64,000 nt of DNA from Osmia lignaria lignaria (GCF_051020975.1 NC_135044.1:684501-748500), one strand, 5' to 3'. Positions 28,301-37,600 are shown, counted from the first letter of the stretch. Notes: generated by a model from the sequence alone, not told the origin. A program made the numbers and translations.

Positions 28301-31300
28301 CCTTGGTTCCCATTTCTTTTTTTTTCTTTTTTTTTTTTTTATGATAATTTCTCTTTTAAAATAATTAAAATTCTATATAATTCTAAACTAAAATTCCATA
28401 TTCTATTTTGAGACCTAGAGAGCCCTAACAATTTTTACCGAAGGATGGTCTGCCGCAGCACTGTGTAAATGAGCTTTTTTAATTTATAAATTTATAAAAT
28501 TTTTTGAGAGATCCCCCTGTCAGTTTTATAACGAATCGAAATAGGAAATGTCGAAACTGCCGGAGGCGTGTTGTGTCGGTGGTTCGTATAGAAGGGAGCT
28601 AGGAAATTTTTCCAAGTAAAAAAGTTGCGACTGCAGGGAGGTTGTAAATGTTGTTAGAGGGCAGAGAGCGTCGCGTCGCGTTCCGTTGTGTCGCGTCGGT
28701 TTCGAAGGGCCTCGGGGCCTGGGTAATGACAAGTCAGAGAGACAGAACTGTAATTTCAGGTTGGAAAAGGGGACTCTTACCGCGCTCTGCCTCCTCGAGT
28801 ATCGTCCGTTCGCAGAACCGCAGAACGCGTTCCAAGACGATTTTCGAAGAGGGAGTATGTAATTCCTAGGATGGTTAAGGCTGTTCGAAGCAGCCCGCCA
28901 AATTGACGACTGGCCGGTTCGTCTGATTACGGTTCTCGAAGAACGCTGAATACAAACACGAATACCCAGATCATTCTTTTGCTCGATTTAAGAATCACGG
29001 GGTCCGTTTTAACATATACACCGGATGCATCTTCGCAACCCACATCTTTTCGCCAATTCTTCCTTCGGCTATTCCCAACCGATCTTTTCTTACCTTCTCC
29101 CCCTTTTATTATATCTCCTAATCGAATCGATTGAACGAAACGAGGAAACTACTCATCGAATTCCACAGCTTCTTTACCGTAGATCACGTTTTATACCGAT
29201 AGTACTCGCGTCATTCTTGTAAACGATGAAAATAATTCCGTTTACGCGTATAAATAGCCGATGACAATGGCAAGACGAATAGAACACGTCGCATCAATGC
29301 AATTCCCTTTCACTTCTAAACGATCGAAACAATTATACAACGAATTCTCTACATTTCTGATTCGATACCCTCTCTATCCAACGACTTTACAACAAATCAC
29401 TATGGAACGCAACCGCCTTTTTACAAACTCCAGACGTTAAATATTAAATAGTTCCCGTACGTGTTCCTGGTACTCGAAAGTATAATTTACGCGTTCCACG
29501 TGTCCTTTGTTCCGTGCATGAATTCGACCGCTAATAAAAAGCGTCACTGAAATGTTCGCGCATCGACGAGTTCGCCCTTTGTTCTCGTCGACCACCGGTG
29601 CCTTGTTCTCGGAATCGTCATCGACGCGATGCACGCCACGCCGGAAGAAAGAGGGCACAAATCGGCCGCGGTGGAATTTAAATAGCGGGGAAAAAAGAGA
29701 AAGAAGAAAATAAACGGGAAGTCATCTCGAAAGGTTTTCTCGTCATTCAGGAACAGAGCGTATCGCGATAAGATCGGAATCGGTTAGGAAAACCCGACAG
29801 GTAAAGATCCAGGTATGTAGGTAGCTATGGGAATATTTGGAAACTGGTATCGAACGACTGTTTGTGCAAGGTGCAATGCCGCGGCACGCTTGCGAGGTAA
29901 AGAAACGGAACGGGCCGATTTGCTCAGGAAACCTAATCGAGTCTATCCGTCTTTTCGAATTAACGACACGACATCGATGGGAGGCCGGTAGAGTCGGACG
30001 ACCCACGCACGAACATCCGCATAATTTCGTGCGCGTTCATCGCCGACGAGCGGAGCGGCGCGGCGTGCTTTAGATGGACACGCTCGATAGAGACGTAACA
30101 GGTGTGGACGGGACGGGACGGGACGAGTTCATGGCACACGTCCGTTACCATGGGACTTTTCGAGAACCCACTTCATTTTTTCTCTTTCTTTTCCCTCTTT
30201 TCGTACGAAAAGCGAACGCGTGGAACAAATATACCGTTTGACACCTGAAGAAGCACCGTCGAGGGCGCACAATGGGAACTCGGTAAGGTCCCACTTTGTC
30301 CCAAGAATAATAAGGTTCCCGGTGCGGAAGGGATTCGGCAAATCGGCCCCGGTCAGCCCCTTCGAGAACGTTTCTCGGAAACGTTTCTTTGTTGCTTCAG
30401 CTCGTGGGCCTCGGTTCAGGGCTCGGTTCTCGCGGCTTACCGAGGGACAGTCGAACCGTCTCAAACTGCGACCCCCTACAGCGATTTCCATCTCGCACTT
30501 CGTACCGTGCTTCTAGATTTATCGCGGAATAAACAAGCGTTTCGTGGAAACGCGTTATTACCCGAGCGAACGCCTTCACTCGGTTCGCCCTCCGCTTCAC
30601 TTCAGCCAGAGCCTTTCTTCCTCGTTTTTACGAATAATCGACCAACAATCGGCTCGTTTGCCACGCTTCGACGACCCTCATTTTTCTCGGAAACCTGTTA
30701 CACTCTCTGACAGACCGAACACCGTTTCCACAGACAATATAACGCGGGCGCGTCGCGTCGCTACACCTATCGGACCTTCTTACCAGTCGGCATTCTTTTC
30801 TTTTACAAGATAACAAAATAATTCGCATGCTCGAAGTCAATTCCATGATAGCAACGAACTATGAAAAACTTAATAATTATAATTGTCGACTATCTATTGC
30901 GCTGCGCTTCGTCGTGTACTTCTCATTGTCTCACATTTATGTACCTTCATATTCTGTACTTATGTTTTCCTAATGTAATGTTTTCAGCAATAATGTACTA
31001 TGTATGTACATACATACACCTTGTACCTTATATGCGCGAAGGTTGTTCCAATTGAGTTTAGGAAGATGTCTATTGAATCACAACGGTTTACAATTTTTTT
31101 ATTTATTTTACTAAATGGGAATAAACCCTTTAATACAAATTGTTATTAATATTATTATTATTTTGTTAAAATTTGTATTAAAGGGTTTATTCCCATTTAG
31201 TAAAATAAATAAAAAAATTCTGAACCGTTGTAATTCAATAGACATCTTCCTAAACTCAATTGGAATTACTAGAAGCAAACTTTGAACCCACTTTCAGCAA

Positions 31301-32199
31301 GCATTAGTCACTCTCCAACACCTAAATTCCAGCACATACTTTATATCGCACTATTATTTTTCTAGTATTATATCATTACGCTATTATGTACATATTTTGT
31401 TTTTCTTTTTTCTCATACTTTTCTGTATATTCTACCAGCTTCGCACAGATCAAACGTGTCCATACAAAACTTATAAAAAGGGCCATGCCCGTATATTCTA
31501 ATAAATAAATAAATAATAATGTATTTATTATAAGACAGGGAACATTGCACAATGTAAACAAATTCGCGGAATCGGATCATCAAATTGGTTGGAAATCGTG
31601 AGTCAGGCGATCGAAATGAAAACAGAAAAAATTCCGGCAGCGAGACTACGCGTTGTCTCTCGCCGACGCGACGTCAAGCTCGAAAATGGAAATAGGCCGT
31701 ATGGCATGGAGTAACGGAGTAAACGTATTAATTATATACTCGAATCGAGCAGACGCGTCGCGTCGTTTAACCTTCGTTCGTCTTTCGAAACAAATGCACG
31801 TTCTAACGCGTATTTTACATCCGACTATGTCTATCTTCCGCCGCTTCCTTCTCCTTTTCTAACTAACGAACCATCTGTTCTTACTCGTCGACTCCGGAAT
31901 CCGGCAAGGAAAAAAGAAAACGAACGTTTCTTGGACGAGCGAAGGTTACGCTGCGAAACGAGAGAAAAAGAAACTGTCACTCACCATTCGATGCTCCTGT
32001 ATCCTCGTAGACAGCAATGGAGGGCTTTGAACGCACCGATGTTTCCGTACTCGGTCGTCACCACTTCCTTCGTGAACCTCAAGCCGCCAGGTAGATTGTC
32101 GAATTTGTGAATCGAACAATAGTCCTTCAGTTCGTTCGCTCGACAGATCGCAGTCATCACGGACAGAACGATCAGCAGGCTATATTCCGTCGGTGTCAT
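1202..32199 (-). CDS. Ig-domain secreted/cell-surface protein, N-terminal part (2 exons, continues off left edge)
   Basis: Two exons (31985-32199 and 1202-1383) encode the first 132 complete residues of a protein that continues beyond the window. Residues 1 to about 21 are a signal peptide (MTPTEYSLLIVLSVMTAICRA). The following region forms one immunoglobulin fold. It has a Cys pair at 62/63 in the B strand, the core Trp at 72 followed by YKDN, and the F-strand signature DAGRYSC ending at Cys114. There is one N-glycosylation sequon (NQT at 96). The core Trp codon is split by the intron (TG in exon 1, G in exon 2), which strongly supports joining the exons. The WYKD and DAGRYSC patterns and the N-terminal Cys recall the first Ig domain of IL-1 receptor/IL1RAPL-type proteins, but many insect Ig receptors share them, so the family is only a guess. 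Transmembrane or TIR parts would lie outside the window. Confidence 0.85.
3893..4104 (+). repeat. Dispersed repeat with CTCF-like core, copy 1
   Basis: This is one of three related copies (with 6659-6828 and 8666-8876). The order of blocks is GTTTAGTGG, a GC-rich hairpin (CCCCGGAC ... GTCCGGGG, at about 3926-3953), the core CCGCTAGATGGCGGC at 3954-3968, then GACAGTGTTCTCGCAAGCGG, CCCGGCATGCAGTCC and a second small hairpin (GCAGT ... ACTGC). Copy 1 shares with copy 3 a 3' tail of GACGAAACGC then a pyrimidine-rich CTCCCCTC stretch. It has no coding capacity beyond a chance frame and no clear terminal inverted repeats. Confidence 0.85.
3954..3968 (+). promoter_or_regulatory. CTCF-like motif in repeat copy 1
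   Basis: CCGCTAGATGGCGGC resembles the conserved animal CTCF core (CC-N-C-N-AG-R-K-GGC-R-S). Insects including Hymenoptera carry CTCF. Binding is inference from the motif alone. Confidence 0.4.
6659..6828 (+). repeat. Dispersed repeat with CTCF-like core, copy 2
   Basis: It is almost identical to copy 1 from GTTTAGTGG through GCGGTATGATAGG, including the hairpin. Its core is CCGCTAGATGGCGCC at 6711-6725. The 3' part (CGTCTGTTGTCAGCCC) matches copy 3 and then diverges, so this copy is truncated relative to the other two. Confidence 0.85.
6711..6725 (+). promoter_or_regulatory. CTCF-like motif in repeat copy 2
   Basis: CCGCTAGATGGCGCC occupies the same position within the repeat as the motif in copy 1. 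Binding is inferred only. Confidence 0.4.
8448..8649. mobile_element. MITE, Tc1/mariner type, TA target duplication
   Basis: The element spans 8450-8647 (198 bp) with long terminal inverted repeats of roughly 60-70 bp. The left end is CAGGGTGATCCTCTCGCTAG and the right end its reverse complement, ending CACCCTG. TA dinucleotides flank both ends (8448-8449, 8648-8649). CAGGGTG ends with a TA duplication are typical of Tc1/mariner-derived MITEs. It has no coding capacity. Confidence 0.85.
8666..8876 (+). repeat. Dispersed repeat with CTCF-like core, copy 3 (expanded G tract)
   Basis: This is the same family. A run of about 18 G replaces the 5' purine stretch at about 8674-8691, and the first hairpin arm is degraded. 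The core is CCGCTAGGTGGCGGC at 8710-8724, the closest of the three to the general CTCF consensus. It begins 19 bases after the end of a MITE. Confidence 0.82.
8710..8724 (+). promoter_or_regulatory. CTCF-like motif in repeat copy 3
   Basis: CCGCTAGGTGGCGGC has AGGTGGC, the preferred form of the CTCF core. The core is kept although the flanks of this copy have decayed. Confidence 0.45.
9716..9742 (+). repeat. (GGAGA)n microsatellite
   Basis: GAGGA units occur in tandem. A second purine repeat (GAAGGAAGGC units) follows at about 9810-9835 and an (ACGAA)n run at about 10060-10080. Confidence 0.8.
14901..15165 (-). pseudogene. Tc1-family transposase, C-terminal fragment with terminal repeat
   Basis: Read on the minus strand, 15145 to about 15060 encodes GKSPDMNPIENLWELLKR. 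This is the Tc1 DDE signature block carrying the last catalytic acidic residue (ENLWE). A stop follows soon after, and the frame then shifts: 15017-14942 encodes ENCRKNMESMPRRIQAIIQG, matching the C-terminal SMPRR(I/V)xAVI block of the family. The frame runs into the terminal repeat and stops at its end. CAGGGTGTCCCAGGAAG next to TA at 14901 is a typical Tc1/mariner end. A mirror copy at 14928-14945 forms a short hairpin with it. The N-terminal two thirds are missing, so the element is dead. Confidence 0.85.
15942..16572. mobile_element. Foldback/palindromic DNA element, AT-rich
   Basis: The termini CTCTAGTGCA (15942-15951) and TGCACTAGAG (16563-16572) are inverted. Inside, TGCATTTTTTCAGCTATACC at 15997 pairs with its reverse complement ending at 16516. 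AGATGATTCTATTCATGAAT near 16152 pairs with ATTCATGAATAGAATCATCT near 16383. The arms are about 200 bp with gaps and the centre is A/T-rich. It has no coding capacity. The superfamily is unknown. Confidence 0.8.
17518..17548 (+). repeat. (CCGTTCT)n short tandem repeat
   Basis: Four tandem units of CCGTTCT / CGTTCTC follow each other directly. It is a short array only. Confidence 0.75.
18686..18704 (+). repeat. (GTTC)n microsatellite
   Basis: There are about five units of GTTC in tandem. Confidence 0.75.
19789..19966. mobile_element. TTAA-flanked MITE with GGGGTTA ends
   Basis: TTAA at 19789-19792 is followed by GGGGTTAAGATTA. The right end reads GGCGTAACCCC followed by TTAA at 19963-19966. 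It is 178 bp including the duplicated TTAA. A TTAA duplication is the hallmark of piggyBac-superfamily transposition. The right end (GATCCCAACTAGGCGTAACC) matches in inverse orientation the sequence at 40946-40975, so the two belong to one family. Confidence 0.75.
24003..24250. mobile_element. piggyBac-type MITE, TTAA target duplication
   Basis: The left end is TTAA then CCCTTTAACTCCGGGT. The right end is ACCCGCAGTTAAAGGG then TTAA. These are inverted over about 16 bases with one mismatch, and the total is 248 bp. CCC...GGG termini next to TTAA are the classic piggyBac arrangement. The interior is AT-rich with two related GGxTTATAAAC / GGTATATAAAC stretches. It has no coding capacity. Confidence 0.82.
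24968..25002 (+). repeat. (ATCGAT)n microsatellite
   Basis: Five to six tandem ATCGAT units are present. The array is self-complementary and so can fold on itself. Confidence 0.85.
26139..26420. mobile_element. Degraded TTAA/GGGG-type MITE, one end recognisable
   Basis: TTAA at 26139-26142 is followed by GGGGCTATACCGGTGTAACAC. The interior contains GAAAAATCGATTTTTTT and CGTTTTTCTCAAAACGG, which resemble the interior of the larger element at 63175-63736. No matching right end is seen, so the boundary is approximate. Confidence 0.5.
28030..28350. repeat. Cluster of three tRNA-derived SINE-like units
   Basis: Three units each have a tRNA T-arm-like B box followed by TTGGTTCCC and a poly(T) tail. 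The B boxes are GGTTCAAATCC at 28090-28100 (+), AGTTCAAATCC at 28209-28219 (-), and GGTTCGAATCC at 28292-28302 (+). The second and third also keep CGCTCAGTAGTTAAACACATG- or ACTCGCAA-like A-box and anticodon-arm segments. The first two point tail to tail, giving a large hairpin with the A/T-rich tails in the loop. The units look like SINEs or tRNA pseudogenes, not functional tRNAs: the acceptor stems do not close and the A boxes are poor. Confidence 0.7.
31046..31265. mobile_element. Near-perfect 220-bp hairpin (foldback MITE)
   Basis: The left arm, beginning TTCCAATTGAGTTTAGGAAG, and the right arm, ending CTTCCTAAACTCAATTGGAA, are complementary for about 95 bases each with only a few mismatches (near CACAACGGTTTACA / TCTGAACCGTTGTA). 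They are separated by a loop of about 30 A/T-rich bases at about 31140-31168. I see no open frame and no clear target duplication. Confidence 0.85.
31480..31520 (+). repeat. (AAAT)n short repeat
   Basis: TAATAAATAAATAAATAATAA lies just left of exon 1 of the Ig-domain gene, inside its first intron. Confidence 0.7.
31985..32199 (-). CDS. Ig-domain gene, coding exon 1 (signal peptide)
   Basis: The exon is 215 nt: 71 codons plus two bases. I chose the ATG at 32199-32197 (context GAAAATGA) because the hydrophobic signal sequence starts right after it; the reading frame upstream has no better ATG. The donor is GTGAGTGACA, starting at 31984. The exon ends with SIE plus TG of the split Trp codon. 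Confidence 0.85.
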
Positions 32200-33667
32200 T
32201 TTCAATATTCGCGACACGATACCGAAGTAATCACCAAGTTCGATGAGAACGCTTCACAGTCCGCACTTTTCGAACGAAAGAACCGCCATGACCGGATCCA
32301 CGAGAAGGTTATGTCGCCACGGTTCGCGGCAGCTTTTTCCACGAAAGAGAGAAACGATCTTTCCCTCGCCCGGTCGGCGCTGAGTTAACCTTCAAAGAGG
32401 TACACGAAGACTCCCGTTCGAGTACGAACGGGTAAGCTTAACCGATCCACTCTGATATTTGTCGTCAAACAGAAACTCTTCGTCCTGCTTGGGAGTCTGC
32501 GTGTTTACTCGGGATTTCAAATACCACTCGTCGCGCTCGTCTTTCTCGTGTCAACCGATAAACCAACCGCTTAACCGTTCAGTCACCTTCCACAAAAGTC
32601 ATTCTCTTCTCGCGATCTCTCTTCGACGAACTTTGCCACCACTCCGAACGGACGCTAACAGATTTCGAGAAAAATCATAGACGTGTCCGAACGCGTTTTC
32701 TCGTTACACCGTTTACGTTACTCGCAAGGCATCGTGGGACTACGGTGTGTTTTCAAAAGCGTCGCGTTGTTGCGTCATCGACCGACACCATCACGATGTT
32801 ACGGTCGAAAAAGCAATTAAAGTTATCGCGGATGGTTTCTCCGATGAGAAAAATAAGCACCAACAGCTAGGAAAACAGTGATAATAAATTCGTAACTGTA
32901 CATTCACCAAAAACTGACGTTTCACGTACGCGCGATACAGACAGTACGAAGGTCGGCGGCTTACTGTCGGCCCATCGCTCCGAAAACCTCCGTAGGCCGC
33001 CGATTTAAAACGAACCGCCTGTTGCCTCGTGTTCGCTCGGTCGCCCTCGGCCATCTTCGGTCTTTCTCGGCGGGATACCTACACGCCGCGCCGGTACGGT
33101 CGCACGAATCTGTGACTTGTCGTTCTCCCGTCAAAGTTATACTTAATCGTCTTCTTTTTCTTCAGTTTTTCTTTTAATTCTTCGTACGTGGTATAAGAGA
33201 CGACGATTTGCGACTCAAGTGTTACGTTAATATCGAGTACAGTTGTTTGCAAGCTGATGGTGAATAGGAATCGAAATCGATCAACTGTCAAGGAAGGTAA
33301 GGGTTATAGAAAATTTTGAGCGTGGCTTTTTCTTACTGTCTGTAATCGGAAAATGGATAATTTAGTTTATTTTCGATAGTTATATATTTATTATTGATTC
33401 ATAACGGGGAAAGTTGGATTGCATTGAGAATTGGTAAAAGTAACGACGATTAACTTTCAAAACAGAGTAACGGCCAACTATTCTGTACAAACTATACTTA
33501 CAATTAGAAAAAGAAACATTTCTCTATTTACCGATGACATCGGTATTCTTTTGACATAGCTTATTCTACTTTATGATTTATAAAATTTCAAAATTAACTT
33601 GAAACCACGTTCGTCGAGTACGGTTTGAGGTTACAGTTAGTCAGCCATTAATCACGTTGAATTCAAG
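32200..33667. other. Candidate divergent promoter region and 5' leader
   Basis: On the minus strand this is the leader of the Ig-domain gene; its start site is not clear (a TCAG-containing stretch lies near 32452). Further out, a minus-strand ATG at 33054-33052 in the context CGAAGATGG opens a frame MAEGDRANTRQQ and reaches a donor-like GTAAGC near 32966. It may be a non-coding or alternative first exon. A plus-strand first exon starts about 0.6 kb away at 33668. The arrangement suggests a bidirectional promoter, which is inference. Confidence 0.35.
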
Positions 33668-33675
33668 ATGGCGGC
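33665..33675 (+). promoter_or_regulatory. AAGATGGCGGC motif at a candidate start codon
   Basis: The sequence matches the YY1/Pho-type motif (core AAGATGGCGGC) often found overlapping the initiator ATG of housekeeping genes, notably mitochondrial and ribosomal ones. Here it contains the ATG of the exon at 33668-33711. Confidence 0.45.
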
Positions 33676-33711
33676 TCTTCGAATTTTTGATAGCGCAGTC
33701 GTCGTAAAAAG
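33668..33711 (+). CDS. Candidate first coding exon, MAALRIFDSAVVVK-
   Basis: An ATG in a strong context (AAGATGG) opens 14 codons plus AG and ends at a near-consensus donor GGTAAGTT (GT at 33713 or 33712, by alignment of the G). The peptide MAALRIFDSAVVVK looks like the start of a mitochondrial targeting sequence (basic, amphipathic, no acidic cluster), but I do not recognise the protein. Its next exon is uncertain. One candidate is at 34573, which would give a 45-residue product. The real partner could instead lie further to the right. Confidence 0.35.
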
Positions 33712-34572
33712 GTAAGTTCAATGATCTTTTATCGATCTCATCGATTTTCTTCGCTGAAACAACTATTTTTAAGAAAAAAGTATGTAGTTGAGAAAACTAA
33801 GGGACTAGTTAAACGACGAGTTCTCGCGTGTATTTGTTTTGCTTTTACTCCTCGTTTAAGGGTAAACGATTCGTGCGGCGGTTATGTGTGTTCACGAAGA
33901 AAAACAAATAACCAAGGAATATACGTATTTTTCGACATAACATAACGAGATACATACTTGGGAAGATGCATCAACCAAGCCGGCACGTGATCAGAGTAAT
34001 CAGGATACGTATTCGGTTTCGAAAAAACTTTGATTAAAGCGTACGACGCTTTCTGCGAACTCGATAAACTTCGAATTCATGTACATAAGTGTATATGTAT
34101 TTAACCACGCCACGAACAGATAACTTTAGCGGATAAGATTCTATTCAAGGCAATCGGACCGTCCGATATTGTTCGTCGAATTCGTTTGTGTCGTGGTTGT
34201 TTAAAGTCCTTACAACCTTCTCGATATTTCAACTGTTCGTGACGTTAAATCAATAATGGTAATCGAAGAAAACGACGCGGCGCGTTCCAATAAAAGTTGA
34301 AGATAATTTACGATAATGTAGCGAGCAAACTCGGTGTGTCCAGTATCGCCTAAAATTGCTGTTTTTACTCCTCGTTGATCCTCTTGTTCGCTTCATCGTG
34401 CTCTATTTCTGCGGCTTAATCTTTATTATCCTCGTTATCGTCTTTACGTTTCTTTTTTTCTTTTTCCCGCTCACATTACCAAACGACTTCTGCACGGTTC
34501 GTATTCTCTGTATGTATCGCAACGCCGTACGGTGTCTCATTTTTACTTTCTCTCTTGGCAATGTTGTTTCAG

Positions 34573-34666
34573 GTTATCAAACTCGATTCCTTGGAAGCCG
34601 TACCCGGTGCCGCTCTCATTATCCAGTTTCGAATATTTCTCGGTTACATTGCTCACCGTCCCATGA
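34573..34666 (+). CDS. Possible second exon of the 33668 gene
   Basis: The acceptor has a good pyrimidine tract (TTTTTACTTTCTCTC ... GTTTCAG, ending at 34572). In phase with the 33668 exon it reads R then LSNSIPWKPYPVPLSLSSFE to a TGA at 34664-34666. The product would be 45 residues. No homology is recognised and no poly(A) signal was confirmed, so this could be a chance acceptor or an untranslated exon. Confidence 0.2.
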
Positions 34667-37600
34667 TTTGATCATCGACGAACACAACGACGGATGCTCT
34701 TGGTACGTTCACTGTTGGACTCGGTAGGTCGGTCCCGGTCGCTCGCGGCACCGCTGACTTGCATTCTGGGAATTCGAGTATGCGGTCGGTCGTTTCGTGT
34801 CGTGTGGCAACGATTATGCCGGATGATGATCGTAGTCAGAGCCATGTTCACGTGTGTACAACCGCCACACATGCGAGAAACTTTTATGCGTGCCGACGAT
34901 CAATGCACCTCCTTCTCGTAGAACCAGTTTCTTTTCCGCTTATTCCTTTGAAAACGAAGGGCTCGATGGTGTATCACCTTTCCCTTCGAGTATGTAACAG
35001 TTTTAACAACGATCATTCGAAAGGATCGATGTACGAGCTTTCCTGCCGATTGTTCGTCGCGTCATCCTTTTCGAATCAATCTGGTTAGATTGATGGATCG
35101 TTGGCTCGATCGACACCTCGCTGAACCCGTGTCCGTTTATCTACTCCTCTTGTCAGAAATTGAAATTTCGATAAATATCATCGACGGAACGGTTACGTTT
35201 CTTTATTTACAAATCGACGTGTATCGAGCAGTCTACTCGGTCGTTTTGCAGAGAATAATTATCGAGTCACCCCTCGAACCGAGCTTCACAGAACAGTCGT
35301 GTTATCAATTAGAGTTCCGAGATCACAGTGTACGTAACGAAATTAATCTTCCCTTAATTAATGGCGTTAAGACGCATTCAGCCGTCGAGGCGGTACGAGT
35401 TTCCTGATTAAGACGACGATACGGCGTTCTTAGAAGCGACATCGAAGGAACCGAGAATGGCCAGCGTGACCGGCACGCTTTATTGAAATCTTGTACAATT
35501 AAAGCTGGTACAACAAGTGCTGTGCGCCTGGTGTCGACATCGATTCCGAGGGGTCACGATACCGCTCTATTTTATATTTTAACCCGGTTGTAAGCTGGAT
35601 TTCGTTCCCGTTCCAAACGATACCCCTTAATTGTAAATACAAACCAGTAATTCGCGATAGAATCATAACTTTTAATGGAGTAATTGAAAAGCGAATAGGT
35701 ACCGTTTGGAAGTGAAATTACACTGGTAATTTGAAATATCAAACCGAAGCCGTAAGATGGTGGTACCCGCATAAACGTTCAACTTTGAACGGTTTAGGAA
35801 GAAGCACTGGTTGAGAAATAGTTTTCGTTGCGAAAAATTTGCAACTTTCGAGGAAATTGGTAGGAAGTTTATCGTTACCCTTTTCGCAAGAGGATAATCA
35901 GAAAGGACGAGTAGATTGAGTAAGGCAGGTCATGGTAAAGGCGGCGAAGCGTTTTCACGCGTGTTAGAGAAGCGATCGCGAACCTTTGTCCCTCGCGTAT
36001 ATCTCTGTGTCGCGGCACGATATCGACGTTTCAGCGGAAATGAGAAACGCCTGGCGGTATGTTGGCCGTTTTCCTCGTTTTACCGAGAATCCGTAATTAC
36101 ACGGCACACACGCCACTTACAAGCGTTCTCGGTCTCCACATACCGGGTGTCAAGCGGTCGTACCGTCGCGTCGTTGGAAAAAAGAAGCCGCTGTTACGAG
36201 ATTAGTCCTTAGACGGCTCGGAACGTTTTTACTTTCGTGAGATTCACAGGTGTCCCACGGACGGTAGTCGTTTCGCTTATTCGACCGAGCGGACCGCTGT
36301 AATTGTCAGCTGTCCGTTCCGTCGTGTCACCTCGCCATACCTTCCCATCCTTTGTTTATTTCCCGCTCCACTACCCACCCGACCGGTTTCCTTCGAAACA
36401 TTACAATTTCTTTTCACGACACTTTTCGCCCTACTCAAGCAAAGTTTCGCATTTCATTCTACGCTCCACTTCAGCCTTTGCCGGCCAACTAGTTTTTTTC
36501 AACTTTCACAGCGGATCTTTTGAAAAATTAAATAACGTAACTTCAACATTTGACGAATGTTAGAAAACAAATCTTACAAGGGACATTACCCAATCGTCAC
36601 ACGCCGATTTTGATGCCCTTTGAGTATGACATACAACTCAAAAAAATATTGTGTCGCTGAAGGGTTGAAAAAAATGACAAAAATAGATTATTTTTCAAAC
36701 AAATAAATTTTGTCAAATAGGTTGTTCAAAAACACACAAATTCCATTTTGAATTTTTCGCCTACACCTAATAGTTTCTGAGATATTCAAGAAAGTATGTT
36801 TTGCAACCCCAACTTTGGGGGCTATTTTCACCCCTTCAGCCTGGACGATTGCCGATAAAAAAAAAATACGTGTCAAATATTTTTTTGAGTTCTATATCAT
36901 ATTCAAAGGGCATCAAAATCGGCGTGTGTCGATTGGGTAATGTCCCTTATTAGAACCCCGTAAAGAATCGATCGGTAGCCGAACGGTCAAAGAAAAGGGC
37001 CAAGAGTCGAGAATTATTACCGTGCGAATGTTGCGTGTGCTCGTACGCGATATTAGGAGCATCCATATCCGAGTACGTAAAACACGGCCTCGTCGTGATA
37101 GCGTAGCGTTACGTTAATCGCATTACATCAGCTCGTTTCTAGGAAAAATTGTGGTGGAACGGTGTACGGAGAAGCAGTCGCGAAACGAACGAATCGCGCG
37201 TTTAACCGTGAGAAGACGTTCCCGCGTTGACCTCGTTTCTATTTTTTTTTTTTTTTCTTATTCAACTTGCCAAACTCGATTAAACCACTGGCAAATCTAA
37301 CCGAGCGAAAATGCTTTGAGCAAAGAGGTCGGACCTTTCTAAGGGAAATTCGATATTGAAGATCCGAGATTTATCGGTCGCATACGAAACGTGTTTATCG
37401 AACGGACACTTGTTGCTCTAGTCAGATATCGACAATTTATAGATAGCAGAAATTTTCGTTGGAATTTTAAACGAAACATAACTTCCAACCGCTGACGGGA
37501 AGTTTTACTAGGTCGAAAAGAAATTTATCGTTGCTCCGTTTCCTTGAGCCTTGAATTTATCTTTCTCGGTGCATCGGTTTCTCGTCGATTTTCCGGCTAA

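Larger units (their letters stand above)
1384..31984 (-). other. About 30.6-kb intron 1 of the Ig-domain gene
   Basis: The interval lies between two exons that join perfectly in phase. It contains no other exon I can support. It holds the repeats listed separately, microsatellites, and long unique CpG-rich stretches (1384-3892, 4105-6658, 8877-14900, 16573-19788, 19967-24002, 24251-26138, 28351-31045) in which I see nothing beyond chance reading frames. An AT-rich block at 2640-2890 has the words CATATTTGACCCCC and CATTTTGACCCC about 150 bases apart and may be an old insertion. An unannotated exon of another gene nested here cannot be excluded. Confidence 0.7.

Noticed and set aside
28225..28310. 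Functional tRNA gene
   Set aside because: The B box is good, but the A box is degenerate and the acceptor stem does not close. Two related units lie beside it, so a SINE or pseudogene is more likely.
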